Source: Devosia naphthalenivorans (lineage in GTDB: Bacteria > Pseudomonadota > Alphaproteobacteria > Rhizobiales > Devosiaceae). From it: DNA of 64,000 nt. This document shows, one piece after another, positions 39,782 through 48,488 of this stretch. The notes beneath the pieces were generated by a model. It worked only from the letters and a program-made list of their open reading frames with translations, ran no database searches and was not told where the DNA came from. The position numbers were made by a program, and so were the translations under genes. How positions within the stretch are numbered: position 1 is the first letter of the stretch; each line of letters opens with the position of its first letter. The stretch covers positions 1-64,000 of the forward strand of contig NZ_PYVW01000016.1 in NCBI RefSeq assembly GCF_003056355.1. The letters run 5' to 3'.

Positions 39782-41263
39782 ATGGGTAGAACAATCAAGT
39801 CACTTGGGTTGGCCGTAGCGCTGGCGTCGGCAATGACGGGGATGGCGCTGGCGCAGTCCACCGAGGTCCGCATCGGAGTGGCGCTGGAGCCGCCGCTGCT
39901 GGACCCCACCGCAGGGGCTGCCGAAGCCATCGATATCGTGGTCTACCAGAACATCTTCGAGGGGCTGACCCGGATCGACCAGAATGGCGAAGTGCAGCCG
40001 GGGTTGGCGCGTGAATGGACCATTTCGGAAGACCAGCTGACCTACACGTTCAAGCTGCAAGAGGGCGTGACGTTTCATGACGGCAGCGCGTTCGATGCGG
40101 ACGACGTGAAGTTCACCTTCGAGCGCATCCTGGCCCCGGATAGCGTCAATGCGCACCAGGAATTCTTTACCCCCATCACTTCGCTGACGGTGATCGATCC
40201 GCTCACGGTGGAAATGAAGCTCGACCATGTGGTTGGCCGGTTCCTGTTCGACCTGGGCCGCGGCGATGCGGTGATCGTGGCGGCGGAAAGCGCTGATAAC
40301 AACGCCAATGAACCGATCGGCACGGGGCCGTTTGCCTTTCTGCAGTGGGACAAGGGTAGCCGGGTGGTCCTGGAAGCCTATGAGCCCTATTGGGGCGAGC
40401 CGGTGCATTTGAGCAAGGCAACCTATGTGTTCATCGGCGATACCGCCACGATGACTAATGCGCTGCTGGCCGGCGACATCGATGGCACCAATAATTTTGC
40501 CACCGAGGCGCTGGGCGTGTTCGAGGGCAATCCGCAGTTCAACATCCTGGTGGGGACTACCGAGGGCGAGACGATCCTGTCGACAAACAATCGGAAGCCG
40601 CCGTTCGATAATCTGAAGGTGCGGCAGGCAATGGCGCATGCGCTGGACCGGCAGGAGGTTATCGATGGTGCCACCTATGGCTACGGCACGCCGATCGGGG
40701 CGCCGTTCGCGCCGCATAATCCCTATTATGTGGATCTGACGGGCACCTATCCGCACGATGTGGAAAAGGCCAAGGCCCTGCTGGCGGAAGCCGGTTTTCC
40801 CGAGGGGTTCAGCGCCACGCTGAAACTGCCGCCGGTGGCTTATGCGACGCTGAGTGGGCAGATCATCGCCAGCCAGTTCGCCGAAGTCGGGATCAAGCTC
40901 GAGTTGATCAACATGGAATTCGCGCAGTGGCTGGATGAGGTTTACACCAATCATGATTTCGACCTGACCATCATCAGCCATGTCGAGCCGTTTGACATTG
41001 GCAACTATGCCAACCCCGACTACTACTTCGGCTACGACAACCCCGAATTCCAGGCGCTGGTTACCGAACTCAATGGCACCACAGATGAAGCCCGGCGCAA
41101 GGAACTGGCTATCCAAGCCCAGACCATCCTCGCCGAAGACGCGGTCAACGGCTATCTGTTCGAACTGGCCCAGACCGGCGTGTGGAACGCCAAACTCTCG
41201 GGCATGTGGCAGAATTCGCCGATCGAGGGACTGGTGCTTCGGGATATCCGCTGGGCGGAGTAG
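39782..41263 (+). CDS. Dipeptide/oligopeptide-type ABC substrate-binding protein
   Basis: A 493-residue family 5 binding protein with a signal peptide (LGLAVALASAMTGMALAQ) and the family pattern LAREWTISEDQLTYTFKLQE, then GVTFHDGSAFDADDVKFTFE near residue 90. It delivers peptides or similar solutes to the permeases encoded downstream. ATG 39782 is chosen because the signal peptide begins there, although the frame is open from 39665. The gene leads an operon with two permeases and a double ATPase, with a repeat-rich gap of about 110 bp after it. Confidence 0.92.
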   Translation: MGRTIKSLGLAVALASAMTGMALAQSTEVRIGVALEPPLLDPTAGAAEAIDIVVYQNIFEGLTRIDQNGEVQPGLAREWTISEDQLTYTFKLQEGVTFHDGSAFDADDVKFTFERILAPDSVNAHQEFFTPITSLTVIDPLTVEMKLDHVVGRFLFDLGRGDAVIVAAESADNNANEPIGTGPFAFLQWDKGSRVVLEAYEPYWGEPVHLSKATYVFIGDTATMTNALLAGDIDGTNNFATEALGVFEGNPQFNILVGTTEGETILSTNNRKPPFDNLKVRQAMAHALDRQEVIDGATYGYGTPIGAPFAPHNPYYVDLTGTYPHDVEKAKALLAEAGFPEGFSATLKLPPVAYATLSGQIIASQFAEVGIKLELINMEFAQWLDEVYTNHDFDLTIISHVEPFDIGNYANPDYYFGYDNPEFQALVTELNGTTDEARRKELAIQAQTILAEDAVNGYLFELAQTGVWNAKLSGMWQNSPIEGLVLRDIRWAE

Positions 41264-41283
41264 TATTCGCCATTTCGGGAGTG

Positions 41284-41400
41284 TGAGACCCCCACCTCGC
41301 CTCCCCCTGGGAGGGGGAGGGACGGGTAGAGTTCTGGGTTCCGTCTGGCCACAATTCGGCCCCTCCCCCCAATGGGGGGAGGATGGGAGGGGGGCCGATC
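41284..41400. repeat. G/C-run hairpin repeat between binding-protein and permease genes
   Basis: Two inverted units of the type CTCCCCCTGGGAGGGGGAG (about 41300-41320) and CCTCCCCCCAATGGGGGGAGG (about 41371-41392). They could form a strong mRNA structure that lowers expression of the membrane genes relative to the binding protein, or be simple dispersed repeats. Confidence 0.65.
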
Positions 41401-41416
41401 GGCCCCTTCCCTCAAT

Positions 41417-42370
41417 TTGATCCTCTTCGCCCTGCGCCGCTTTATCGGCTTTGCCGCCACGCTGTTTGTTGCGGCTCTGGTAATCTTTTACCTGCTCGAT
41501 CTGCTGCCGGGTGATCCGGCGCAATTTATCCTCGGTATCAGTTCCACGCCGGAAAAGCTGGCGCAGTTGCGGAGCCAGATGGGGCTCGACGCGCCCGCGC
41601 ATGAGCGGTTCTTCGGCTGGATCTGGGGGATGCTGCAGGGCGACTTCGGCACCAGCTATACGCAGCGGGCGCCGGTGGCCAAGCTGATCTGGGACCGTAT
41701 CGGGGTCACGCTGCCGCTCGCGCTGTTTGCCATGGTGATCTCGATGGCCGTGGGCCTGCCGCTGGGCATCATCGCGGCGCGGCGGCGAGGCAAAGCAGTG
41801 GATACCGGCATCATGATACTGGCGCAGACCGGTGTCGCCATTCCTAATTTCTGGTTCGGCATGTTGCTGACGCTGCTGTTTGCCGTGGTCCTGCGCTGGC
41901 TCCCGCCGGGCGGATTTACGCCCTGGCATGAGGACCCATTGCTGGCGTTTCGGGGTCTGATTCTGCCAAGCCTGGCGCTGGCGCTGCCACAGGCCTCGAT
42001 CCTGGCGCGGGTGATGCGCACGGCGCTGGTGGACGTGAGTGGGCAGGACTTCATCCGCACCGCGCGGGCGAAGGGGCTGACCATGGGCGAAGCGGTTTGG
42101 CGGCATGGCGTGCGCAACGCGCTGCTGCCGGTGCTGACGATCCTGGGGCTGCAGTTCGCGTTTCTGGTGGCGGGCACGATCATCGTCGAGAACGTGTTCT
42201 ACCTGCCCGGGCTGGGGCGGCTGATTTTCACCGCCATCTCCGAGCGCGATCTGGTGCTGGTGCGCGGGGCGACGATCATTCTCATCGTTGCGGTGACCGC
42301 CACGATGCTGGTCACCGACATCGCCTATGCGCTGGTTGATCCGCGGCTGCGCGAAAGGGGCGCGCCATGA
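41417..42370 (+). CDS. Dipeptide-type ABC transporter permease, DppB-like
   Basis: A permease of about 317 residues with six membrane helices and the binding-protein-dependent transport motif FIRTARAKGLTMGEAVWRHG (EAA loop, near residue 220). The frame opens at 41372, but that part lies in a G/C-run repeat; I prefer TTG 41417 (MILFALRRFIGF), with low certainty because no ribosome site is clear. Its end overlaps the next permease gene by 4 bp (ATGA at 42367), so the two subunits are coupled. Confidence 0.88.
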   Translation: MILFALRRFIGFAATLFVAALVIFYLLDLLPGDPAQFILGISSTPEKLAQLRSQMGLDAPAHERFFGWIWGMLQGDFGTSYTQRAPVAKLIWDRIGVTLPLALFAMVISMAVGLPLGIIAARRRGKAVDTGIMILAQTGVAIPNFWFGMLLTLLFAVVLRWLPPGGFTPWHEDPLLAFRGLILPSLALALPQASILARVMRTALVDVSGQDFIRTARAKGLTMGEAVWRHGVRNALLPVLTILGLQFAFLVAGTIIVENVFYLPGLGRLIFTAISERDLVLVRGATIILIVAVTATMLVTDIAYALVDPRLRERGAP

Positions 42371-43206
42371 GACGCGTGCTGGCGCATCCAAGCCTTGTTA
42401 TTGGCCTCGCGGGAACCCTGCTGTTTGCCGTGATCGGGCTGCTGTCGATGGTTTGGACGCCTTATCCGATCGAGCAGATCGTGGTGGCGCGGCGCTTTCT
42501 TCCGCCGTCGCCGGAGCATTGGCTGGGCACGGACAATCTGGGCCGGGACATGGCTTCGCTGGTGATGGCGGGAACATATACGAGCTTTCTGGTGGCGGCC
42601 ATTGCGGTTGCGATCGGGGCCGGCATCGGCGTTCCCCTTGGGCTTGCCGCGGCTGCCTGGGGCGGCGCAGTGGAATGGCTGGTGCTGCGGCTCTCGGATT
42701 TCGTTTTCGCGTTTCCGGCCATTGTCGTCGCCATCCTGATCACGGCGCTGATCGGACCGGGGGCGGTCAATGCCATCGTGGCCATCGGCATCTTCAATAT
42801 CCCGGTGTTCGCGCGGGTGGCGCGCGGTGGCGCGCTTAGCATTGCTACGCTGGATTTCGTGGCGGCGGGGCGGCTGGCGGGGCTAGGCAATGCAGCTATC
42901 GCCTATCGGCATCTGCTGCCCAACATCATGAGCCTTATCATCGTGCAGGGGACGATCCAGCTGTCGCTGGGCATATTGTCCGAAGCGGGGCTGAGCTATG
43001 TCGGCCTGGGCACGCAGCCGCCGGAAACCAGTCTGGGCCTGATGCTGCGCGATGCTCAGGGCGTGTTCTTGATCCACCCCTGGCTGACGCTGGTGCCCGG
43101 GCTGTGCATCGTCCTGATCGTCATCGCACTCAATATCGCCGGGGATGGCTTGCGCGATGCGATCGATCCGAGGCTGCGACAGGGGGAAACTCATGTCGCT
43201 TCTTGA
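42367..43206 (+). CDS. Dipeptide-type ABC transporter permease, DppC-like
   Basis: A 279-residue permease with the DppC pattern: an N-terminal helix, the segment HWLGTDNLGRDMASLVMAGT near residue 52, and the EAA loop DFVAAGRLAGLGNAAIAYRH near residue 165. It forms the heterodimeric channel with the preceding permease, to which its start is coupled. Its last 14 bp overlap the ATPase gene. The substrate class is peptide, opine or nickel-type; sequence alone does not decide. Confidence 0.92.
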   Translation: MRRVLAHPSLVIGLAGTLLFAVIGLLSMVWTPYPIEQIVVARRFLPPSPEHWLGTDNLGRDMASLVMAGTYTSFLVAAIAVAIGAGIGVPLGLAAAAWGGAVEWLVLRLSDFVFAFPAIVVAILITALIGPGAVNAIVAIGIFNIPVFARVARGGALSIATLDFVAAGRLAGLGNAAIAYRHLLPNIMSLIIVQGTIQLSLGILSEAGLSYVGLGTQPPETSLGLMLRDAQGVFLIHPWLTLVPGLCIVLIVIALNIAGDGLRDAIDPRLRQGETHVAS

Positions 43207-44749
43207 GGTGAAGAACCTAGCGGTACGCTTTGGGCCCTGGGCTGCAGTTGCCGAAATCAGCTTTGCGCTTGCGGCCGGCGAGCGCTTCGGCATTGTGGGC
43301 GAGAGCGGTTCAGGCAAGACGCTGACGGCCATGGCAATCACCGGCCTGTTGCCCGACGGCGCAATAGCCGAGGGCTCGATCCTGATCGATGGCACCCCCC
43401 TGCCCCAGGATGAGCGCAGCATGGCGAGATTGCGTGGCAAACGCATCGGCATGGTGTTCCAGGAGCCGATGACGGCGCTGAACCCCTTGATGCGCGTAGA
43501 GGAGCAGATCGAGGAAGCGATCACGCTCAATCGCTCGGATGGTGCACCGCTGGACGTGCCCCATCTGCTGGAAGAAGTCGGACTTGAGCCCAGGCACGGC
43601 CAGCGCTTCCCGCATCAGCTTTCGGGTGGGCAGCGGCAGCGGGTGATGATTGCCATGGCGCTGGCCGGGCAGCCCGATTTGCTGATCGCCGACGAGCCGA
43701 CGTCGGCGCTAGACCTGATTACCCAGCGCAGGATCCTCGACCTGATCGCGGAAATCTGCGAGCGGCGGCAGATGGCGCTGCTGTTCATCAGCCACGATCT
43801 CAAGGCGGTGGCGGCGCTCTGTACGCGCGTGGCGGTGATGCAGAAGGGGCGGTTGGTGGAGACCGGGGCGACCGAGGCAATCTTTGCTGCGCCCGGACAG
43901 GACTATACGCGAAAGCTTGTTGCGGCGTCACGGTTCGAGCCCCGGTCGGAGGGGCGAAGCCGTAAGGCCGAAACGCTGGTGGAAATCGAAAAGGTCACGC
44001 GCGATTATCGGCAAGGCGGGGTGCTGCCGTGGGGCAACAAGCCCTTGCGTGCGGTGGATGGGGTCAGCTTTTCTATTCACGCGGGGGAATGCCTGGCCCT
44101 GGTGGGGCCCTCCGGGTGTGGGAAGACGACGCTGGCCAAGATCATCGTGGGGCTGGATACGGCAAGCTCGGGTGCCGTGCGGCTGGAGGGCGTGAGCTAT
44201 CGCGGGCGGGACCTGCCGAAGAGCCTGCGGCGCGATGTTTCACTGGTGTTTCAAGACCCGTTCGGCAGCTTCAACCCCCGGATGACCATCGCCGGCTCGC
44301 TCGGCGAGCCGTTGCGGCTGGAGCGGGGACTGACGCCCGATACATTGCGGGAGCGGGTACAACTGGCGATTGCCGCCGTGGGGTTAGAGCCATCCATGCT
44401 CGCGCGCTATCCGCACGAGTTCTCGGGCGGACAGCGGCAGCGGCTGGCAATTGCGCGGGCGCTGGTGACGCGGCCCAAGCTGGTGGTGCTGGACGAGCCG
44501 GTTTCGGCCCTTGATGTGTCGGTGCGGGGGGAGGTTCTGGCACTTCTGGCGCGGCTGCAAGCGGAGTTTGGGCTGACCTACCTCATCATCAGCCACGACC
44601 TCGACATGGTTCGCGCCATGGCCGATCGTGTGCTGGTGATGGAGGCCGGCCGGATGGTGGAAGAAGGCGGGCCGCACGAGATTTTTGCCCGGCCGCAGCA
44701 TCGTTTAACTCAGGAACTGGTTACCGCACGACTGCCGGAAATCGCCTGA
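43193..44749 (+). CDS. Double-domain peptide-type ABC ATPase (DppD-DppF fusion)
   Basis: A 518-residue ATPase with two nucleotide-binding domains. The first has Walker A GESGSGKT (near residue 38), signature LSGGQRQR and Walker B LLIADEPTSALD; the second has GPSGCGKT (near 310), FSGGQRQR and LVVLDEPVSALD. Both keep the catalytic Glu. Such fusions replace separate DppD and DppF proteins. ATG 43193 follows AGGGGGAAACTC and overlaps the permease gene. It completes the importer. Confidence 0.94.
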   Translation: MSLLEVKNLAVRFGPWAAVAEISFALAAGERFGIVGESGSGKTLTAMAITGLLPDGAIAEGSILIDGTPLPQDERSMARLRGKRIGMVFQEPMTALNPLMRVEEQIEEAITLNRSDGAPLDVPHLLEEVGLEPRHGQRFPHQLSGGQRQRVMIAMALAGQPDLLIADEPTSALDLITQRRILDLIAEICERRQMALLFISHDLKAVAALCTRVAVMQKGRLVETGATEAIFAAPGQDYTRKLVAASRFEPRSEGRSRKAETLVEIEKVTRDYRQGGVLPWGNKPLRAVDGVSFSIHAGECLALVGPSGCGKTTLAKIIVGLDTASSGAVRLEGVSYRGRDLPKSLRRDVSLVFQDPFGSFNPRMTIAGSLGEPLRLERGLTPDTLRERVQLAIAAVGLEPSMLARYPHEFSGGQRQRLAIARALVTRPKLVVLDEPVSALDVSVRGEVLALLARLQAEFGLTYLIISHDLDMVRAMADRVLVMEAGRMVEEGGPHEIFARPQHRLTQELVTARLPEIA

Positions 44750-44759
44750 GGTCGTCGCT

Positions 44760-46430
44760 CTACAGCACGCCGATGTAAGCGCCGAAGGGCTCGAGATCGA
44801 GTTCGCCCTCGATAGCTGCAGCGGTTACGCCGGGGCAGCCTGCGTCGGTGGGCGCCATGCCCTGCGGGATGATGTATTCGGCGGCAGTCTCGCTCATGTT
44901 GAAGACGCAGAGCAGGCGCTCGCCCTCGTGCTCGCGGATAAAGGCGAGGACATTGTCGGGCGCATCGAGCAGGCTGATGCTGCCCTTGGCCAGCGCCGGA
45001 TGGGCATGGCGGAAGCGCAGCATGGCCCGGTAAAATTCGAGCACCGAGCCTTCGACTTCGTGCTGGGTGTCGACGGCATGAGTGAGGTGTTCGGCGGGAA
45101 CGGGAAGCCAGGTGCGCTCGGAGGTGGAGAAGGCGCCATTGCGAACATGGGCTTGCCAGACCATGGGCGTGCGGCAGCCATCGCGGCCCTTGAACTCTGG
45201 CCAGAACTCAATGCCGTAGGGGTCGACGAGATCGGCGAAGGATAGTTCGGCCTCCTTGAGGCCCAGCTCTTCGCCTTGATAGAGGCAGACAGAGCCACGC
45301 ATGGATAGCAGCAGGATTGCAGTCAGGCGGGTGAAGGCGGCTTCCTGACCGTGCAAGGCCCAGCGGCTGACATGGCGCATCACATCGTGGTTGGAAAAGG
45401 CCAGGCAAATCCAGCCGTCGGGCGCTTTTTGTTCGGTGTCGGCGATCGACTTGCGGAAGTGCTCGGCAGAAAAGCCGCCGCCCAGATAGTCGAACGTATA
45501 GGCCATGTGCAGGCGGTCGTCGCCCGAAGTGTATTGGGCCATGATCTGAAGCTGGTGCTGGCTGTCGCCGATTTCGCCGACTGTCGTGCGGCCGGGATAT
45601 TCGTCCATCAGGGCGCGCAGACGCCCGAGGAATTCGAGGTTCTCCGGGCGCGACTTGTCGTAGATATGTTCCTGGAAATTATAGGGATTTACTGCGGGGG
45701 CCGTGGAAGCATTGAACTCTTCCGGCTTGACCACCGGGTTGTCTTCAAGGCCCTGCGAGTGGAAATAGAAATTGACCGTGTCGAGGCGGAAGCCATCGAC
45801 GCCGCGCTCCAACCAGAAGCGCATTTCGCTCAGCAGCGCGTCCTGCACTGCCGGGTTGTGGAAGTTGAGGTCGGGCTGGGAGACCAGGAAGTTGTGCAGA
45901 TAATATTGCATGCGGCGGCTGTCCCAATGCCAGGCCGAACCGCCGAAGATGGAGAGCCAGTTGTTGGGTGGCGTGCCATCGGGCTTGGGGTCGGCCCAGA
46001 CATACCAGTCGGCGCGTTCATTGGTCCGGGATTGCCGGCTTTCCGAGAACCAGGCGTGGCGGTCGGAGGAGTGGGAGATCACCTGGTCGATGATGACCTT
46101 GAGGCCCAGGGAGTGGGCCTTGCGGACGACGTTGTCGAAGTCTTCCAGCGTGCCGAAGCTTGGGTCGATGCCGCGATAGTCGGAAACGTCGTAGCCGAAA
46201 TCCTTCATCGGCGAGGTGAAGACCGGCGACAGCCAGATGGCGTCGACGCCGAGGTCTGCAACATAGTCCAGCCGGCTGGTGATGCCTGCCAGATCGCCGA
46301 TGCCGTCGCCGTTCTGATCCTGAAAGGAGCGCGGATAAATCTGGTAAATGACCGCGCCGCGCCACCAATCCTCGTCCAGTTCGACTGCCGGGTCCGGCCG
46401 CATTTCAGTCATCATGGTCACAGCGGACAT
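44760..46430 (-). CDS. GH13 alpha-glucosidase
   Basis: A 556-residue GH13 enzyme. The N-terminal WWRGAVIYQIYPRSFQD, the nucleophile Asp in GFRLDTVNFY (near residue 215), the acid/base Glu in TVGEIGDS (near 285) and the transition-state Asp in FSNHDVMRH (near 345) are all present. This is the alpha-glucosidase subfamily of alphaproteobacteria that act on sucrose, maltose or related sugars. ATG 46430 follows AAGGAGAGATCG. It ends 10 bp from the ABC ATPase gene, which faces it. A paralogue is at 54253-55887. Confidence 0.95.
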   Translation of the reverse strand: MSAVTMMTEMRPDPAVELDEDWWRGAVIYQIYPRSFQDQNGDGIGDLAGITSRLDYVADLGVDAIWLSPVFTSPMKDFGYDVSDYRGIDPSFGTLEDFDNVVRKAHSLGLKVIIDQVISHSSDRHAWFSESRQSRTNERADWYVWADPKPDGTPPNNWLSIFGGSAWHWDSRRMQYYLHNFLVSQPDLNFHNPAVQDALLSEMRFWLERGVDGFRLDTVNFYFHSQGLEDNPVVKPEEFNASTAPAVNPYNFQEHIYDKSRPENLEFLGRLRALMDEYPGRTTVGEIGDSQHQLQIMAQYTSGDDRLHMAYTFDYLGGGFSAEHFRKSIADTEQKAPDGWICLAFSNHDVMRHVSRWALHGQEAAFTRLTAILLLSMRGSVCLYQGEELGLKEAELSFADLVDPYGIEFWPEFKGRDGCRTPMVWQAHVRNGAFSTSERTWLPVPAEHLTHAVDTQHEVEGSVLEFYRAMLRFRHAHPALAKGSISLLDAPDNVLAFIREHEGERLLCVFNMSETAAEYIIPQGMAPTDAGCPGVTAAAIEGELDLEPFGAYIGVL

Positions 46431-46544
46431 CGATCTCTCCTTGGGCGTGGCGACACACTATTGGCTTGCAGTCAGGCGGGAAAAGGGCAAGCCCGGCGTG
46501 GGCTCAAGCTCGCCGAATAATTGCCCCAATGATCCGGCCCAAGC

Positions 46545-47618
46545 TCAGTTCCGCAGGTTTGGCGTGTTTTGCAGTATCCGGCGCGCGACCGAGCGGAAGG
46601 CTTCCGCTTCCGGCCCATGAGGCTGAGCGACGACGGGCGGTTGGCCAGCGTCCGAGCCTTCCCGGATGGCCATCACCAGGGGAATGGCGCCGAGAAATGG
46701 CATGCCCAAGGTGGCGGCGGCCCGCTCGGCCCCACCTGAGCCGAAGATGTCGTAGCGGGTGCCGGTATCGGGGGCGATGAAATAGCTCATGTTTTCGACC
46801 AGGCCCAGCAGCGGCACATTGAGGCGACGCAGCATGTCGATGGCCTTCTTGGCGTCGATCAGGGCGAGATCTTGCGGCGTCGAAACTATGAGGACGCCGT
46901 CGATCTCGGCCTGCTGAAAGAGCGAGATGTGAATGTCGCCGGTGCCGGGTGGCAGGTCGATAACCAGCACGTCGAGATCCCCCCAAGCGGTTTCGCGCAG
47001 CAATTGGCGCAGGGCGGAGGTCGCCATGGGGCCACGCCAGACGACGGCCTGATCCTTGACCAGCATGGAGCCGATCGACATGGCCTTGAGGCCGAAAGCT
47101 TCGTGCGGGGTGAAGATGCCGTCGTCACGAATGGCGGGGCGGTCTTCAATGCCCAAAAGCTTTGGCAAGGAGGGGCCATAGAGGTCGGCGTCGAGGATGC
47201 CGGTGCGCAGGCCTTCGGCTTGCAGGGCCAGCGCCAGATTGACGGCGGTGGTGGACTTGCCAACGCCGCCCTTGCCGGAGCCAACGGCGATAATGTGCTT
47301 GATGCCGGGGACTTTGGTCTTGCCGGCGGGCTGCGGTTTGCCATGCGAGAAGGTGGGGCCCGCAGGAGGCTTGCCGCCGGTAAGCGACACCATAATCTTG
47401 CGCGTGCCCGCAATCTGCTGTGCAGCTTGCTGCGCTTTTTCGCGGGCGGGACCGAACGCTGCTTCCATGCCAGGAGCGACAGCGATGGCGAATGCCACAG
47501 CGGATGGAGTCACGATGATTTCGGACAGGCCGGCATAGCTGGCCAGATCGCCGCCGCCAGGAATTTCGACGGAGGCTAGTGCGGATTTGATGGCGGCAGC
47601 GAGTTCGGTATCGGCCAT
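46545..47618 (-). CDS. mrp: Mrp/ApbC-type iron-sulfur carrier ATPase
   Basis: A 357-residue P-loop ATPase of the Mrp/NBP35 family. An N-terminal DUF59-type domain (residues 1-85) precedes the deviant Walker A GSGKGGVGKSTTAVNLALAL near residue 115, then VIDLPPGTGDIHISL near residue 215. The segment ENMSYFIAPDTGTRYD, where many members have a CxxC for the shared cluster, lacks Cys here, a form I believe is common in alphaproteobacteria. It should help load Fe-S clusters on target proteins. Stands alone. Confidence 0.93.
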   Translation of the reverse strand: MADTELAAAIKSALASVEIPGGGDLASYAGLSEIIVTPSAVAFAIAVAPGMEAAFGPAREKAQQAAQQIAGTRKIMVSLTGGKPPAGPTFSHGKPQPAGKTKVPGIKHIIAVGSGKGGVGKSTTAVNLALALQAEGLRTGILDADLYGPSLPKLLGIEDRPAIRDDGIFTPHEAFGLKAMSIGSMLVKDQAVVWRGPMATSALRQLLRETAWGDLDVLVIDLPPGTGDIHISLFQQAEIDGVLIVSTPQDLALIDAKKAIDMLRRLNVPLLGLVENMSYFIAPDTGTRYDIFGSGGAERAAATLGMPFLGAIPLVMAIREGSDAGQPPVVAQPHGPEAEAFRSVARRILQNTPNLRN

Positions 47619-47637
47619 GGGGGTGCCGCAACCTCAA

Positions 47638-47725
47638 TGTCATTCCGGCGCAGGCCGGAATCCATCCTGAGATTTACCTCCACACGCGCATCTCAGGATG
47701 GACCCCGGCCTGCGCCGGGGTGACA
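47638..47725. repeat. Inverted pair of 36-bp dispersed repeats, family A, second locus
   Basis: Arms 47638-47673 and 47690-47725 are inverted copies of the unit found at 4133-4168 and 4203-4238, again with the core CCGGCGCAGGCCGG and a 16-bp loop. The pair lies between mrp and the transaldolase gene. It could form a long cruciform or an mRNA hairpin. Confidence 0.85.
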
Positions 47726-47750
47726 CCGCGTTTGTAGAGGCAAGCTAAGA

Positions 47751-48404
47751 CTAAAGGATCGACTGGCCGGTGCCCTTCCAGTCCTTGAGGAAGCCTTCGA
47801 TGCCGGAATTGGTCAGCGGATGATCGGCAAGCTTGCGGATCACGGCTGTCGGGATGGTGGCAACGTCGGCGCCGGCGAGGGCGACCTGGGTTACGTGGTT
47901 GGGCGAACGGATCGACGCTGCCAGAATTTCGGTGTCGAAATTGTAGTTGTCGTAGATCTGGCGGATGTTCTCGATCAGTTCGACACCATCAAGGTTGATG
48001 TCGTCGAGGCGGCCGAGGAAGGGCGAAATATAGGTCGCGCCGGCCTTGGCGGCGAGCAGCGCCTGGTTGGCCGAGAAACAGAGCGTCACGTTGATCTTGA
48101 TGCCACGTTCCTTGAAGGTCTTGGTGGCCTTGAGACCGTTGAGGGTCAGCGGCACCTTGACCACGACATTGTCGGCCAGCTTGGCGAGAACTTCGCCCTC
48201 GGCGATCATGCCTTCGTAGTCGAGCGCCGCCACTTCGGCGGAAACCGGACCCGGGGTGACCGAACAGATTTCCTTGATGACTTCCTTGATGTCGCGGCCG
48301 GACTTGGCGATCAGCGATGGGTTGGTGGTAACGCCATCGACGAGACCCGCCTCGTGGAGCTCCCTGATGTCCTTGATTTCTGCGGTATCGACAAAGAACT
48401 TCAT
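47751..48404 (-). CDS. tal: Transaldolase, short TalC/fructose-6-phosphate aldolase-like form
   Basis: A 217-residue TIM-barrel enzyme. It begins [20 protein letters not shown], has [11 protein letters not shown] near residue 27, the Schiff-base Lys in [11 protein letters not shown] near residue 85, and [12 protein letters not shown] near residue 130. This short type is used as transaldolase in alphaproteobacteria and Gram-positives, transferring a three-carbon unit in the pentose phosphate pathway. ATG 48404 follows CAGGAGGGAACC, a strong ribosome site. Confidence 0.93.
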   Translation of the reverse strand: MKFFVDTAEIKDIRELHEAGLVDGVTTNPSLIAKSGRDIKEVIKEICSVTPGPVSAEVAALDYEGMIAEGEVLAKLADNVVVKVPLTLNGLKATKTFKERGIKINVTLCFSANQALLAAKAGATYISPFLGRLDDINLDGVELIENIRQIYDNYNFDTEILAASIRSPNHVTQVALAGADVATIPTAVIRKLADHPLTNSGIEGFLKDWKGTGQSIL

Positions 48405-48488
48405 GGTTCCCTCCTGAATGCGTAATACGGGCCGTTAGGCAGATGGTTTAGCACGGCAGCGCCGCGCGGCAAGGCAGATTGCCCAGCG

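Noticed and set aside
39800-42391. An 863-codon open frame on the minus strand opposite the peptide-binding protein and permease genes
   Set aside because: It is a GC-rich antisense shadow. The plus-strand genes have signal peptides and family motifs, while the antisense translation is low-complexity and rich in Arg, His and Gln.
45351-46520. Long plus-strand frame opposite the first GH13 gene
   Set aside because: Antisense of a gene with all GH13 catalytic motifs; the translation lacks any domain.
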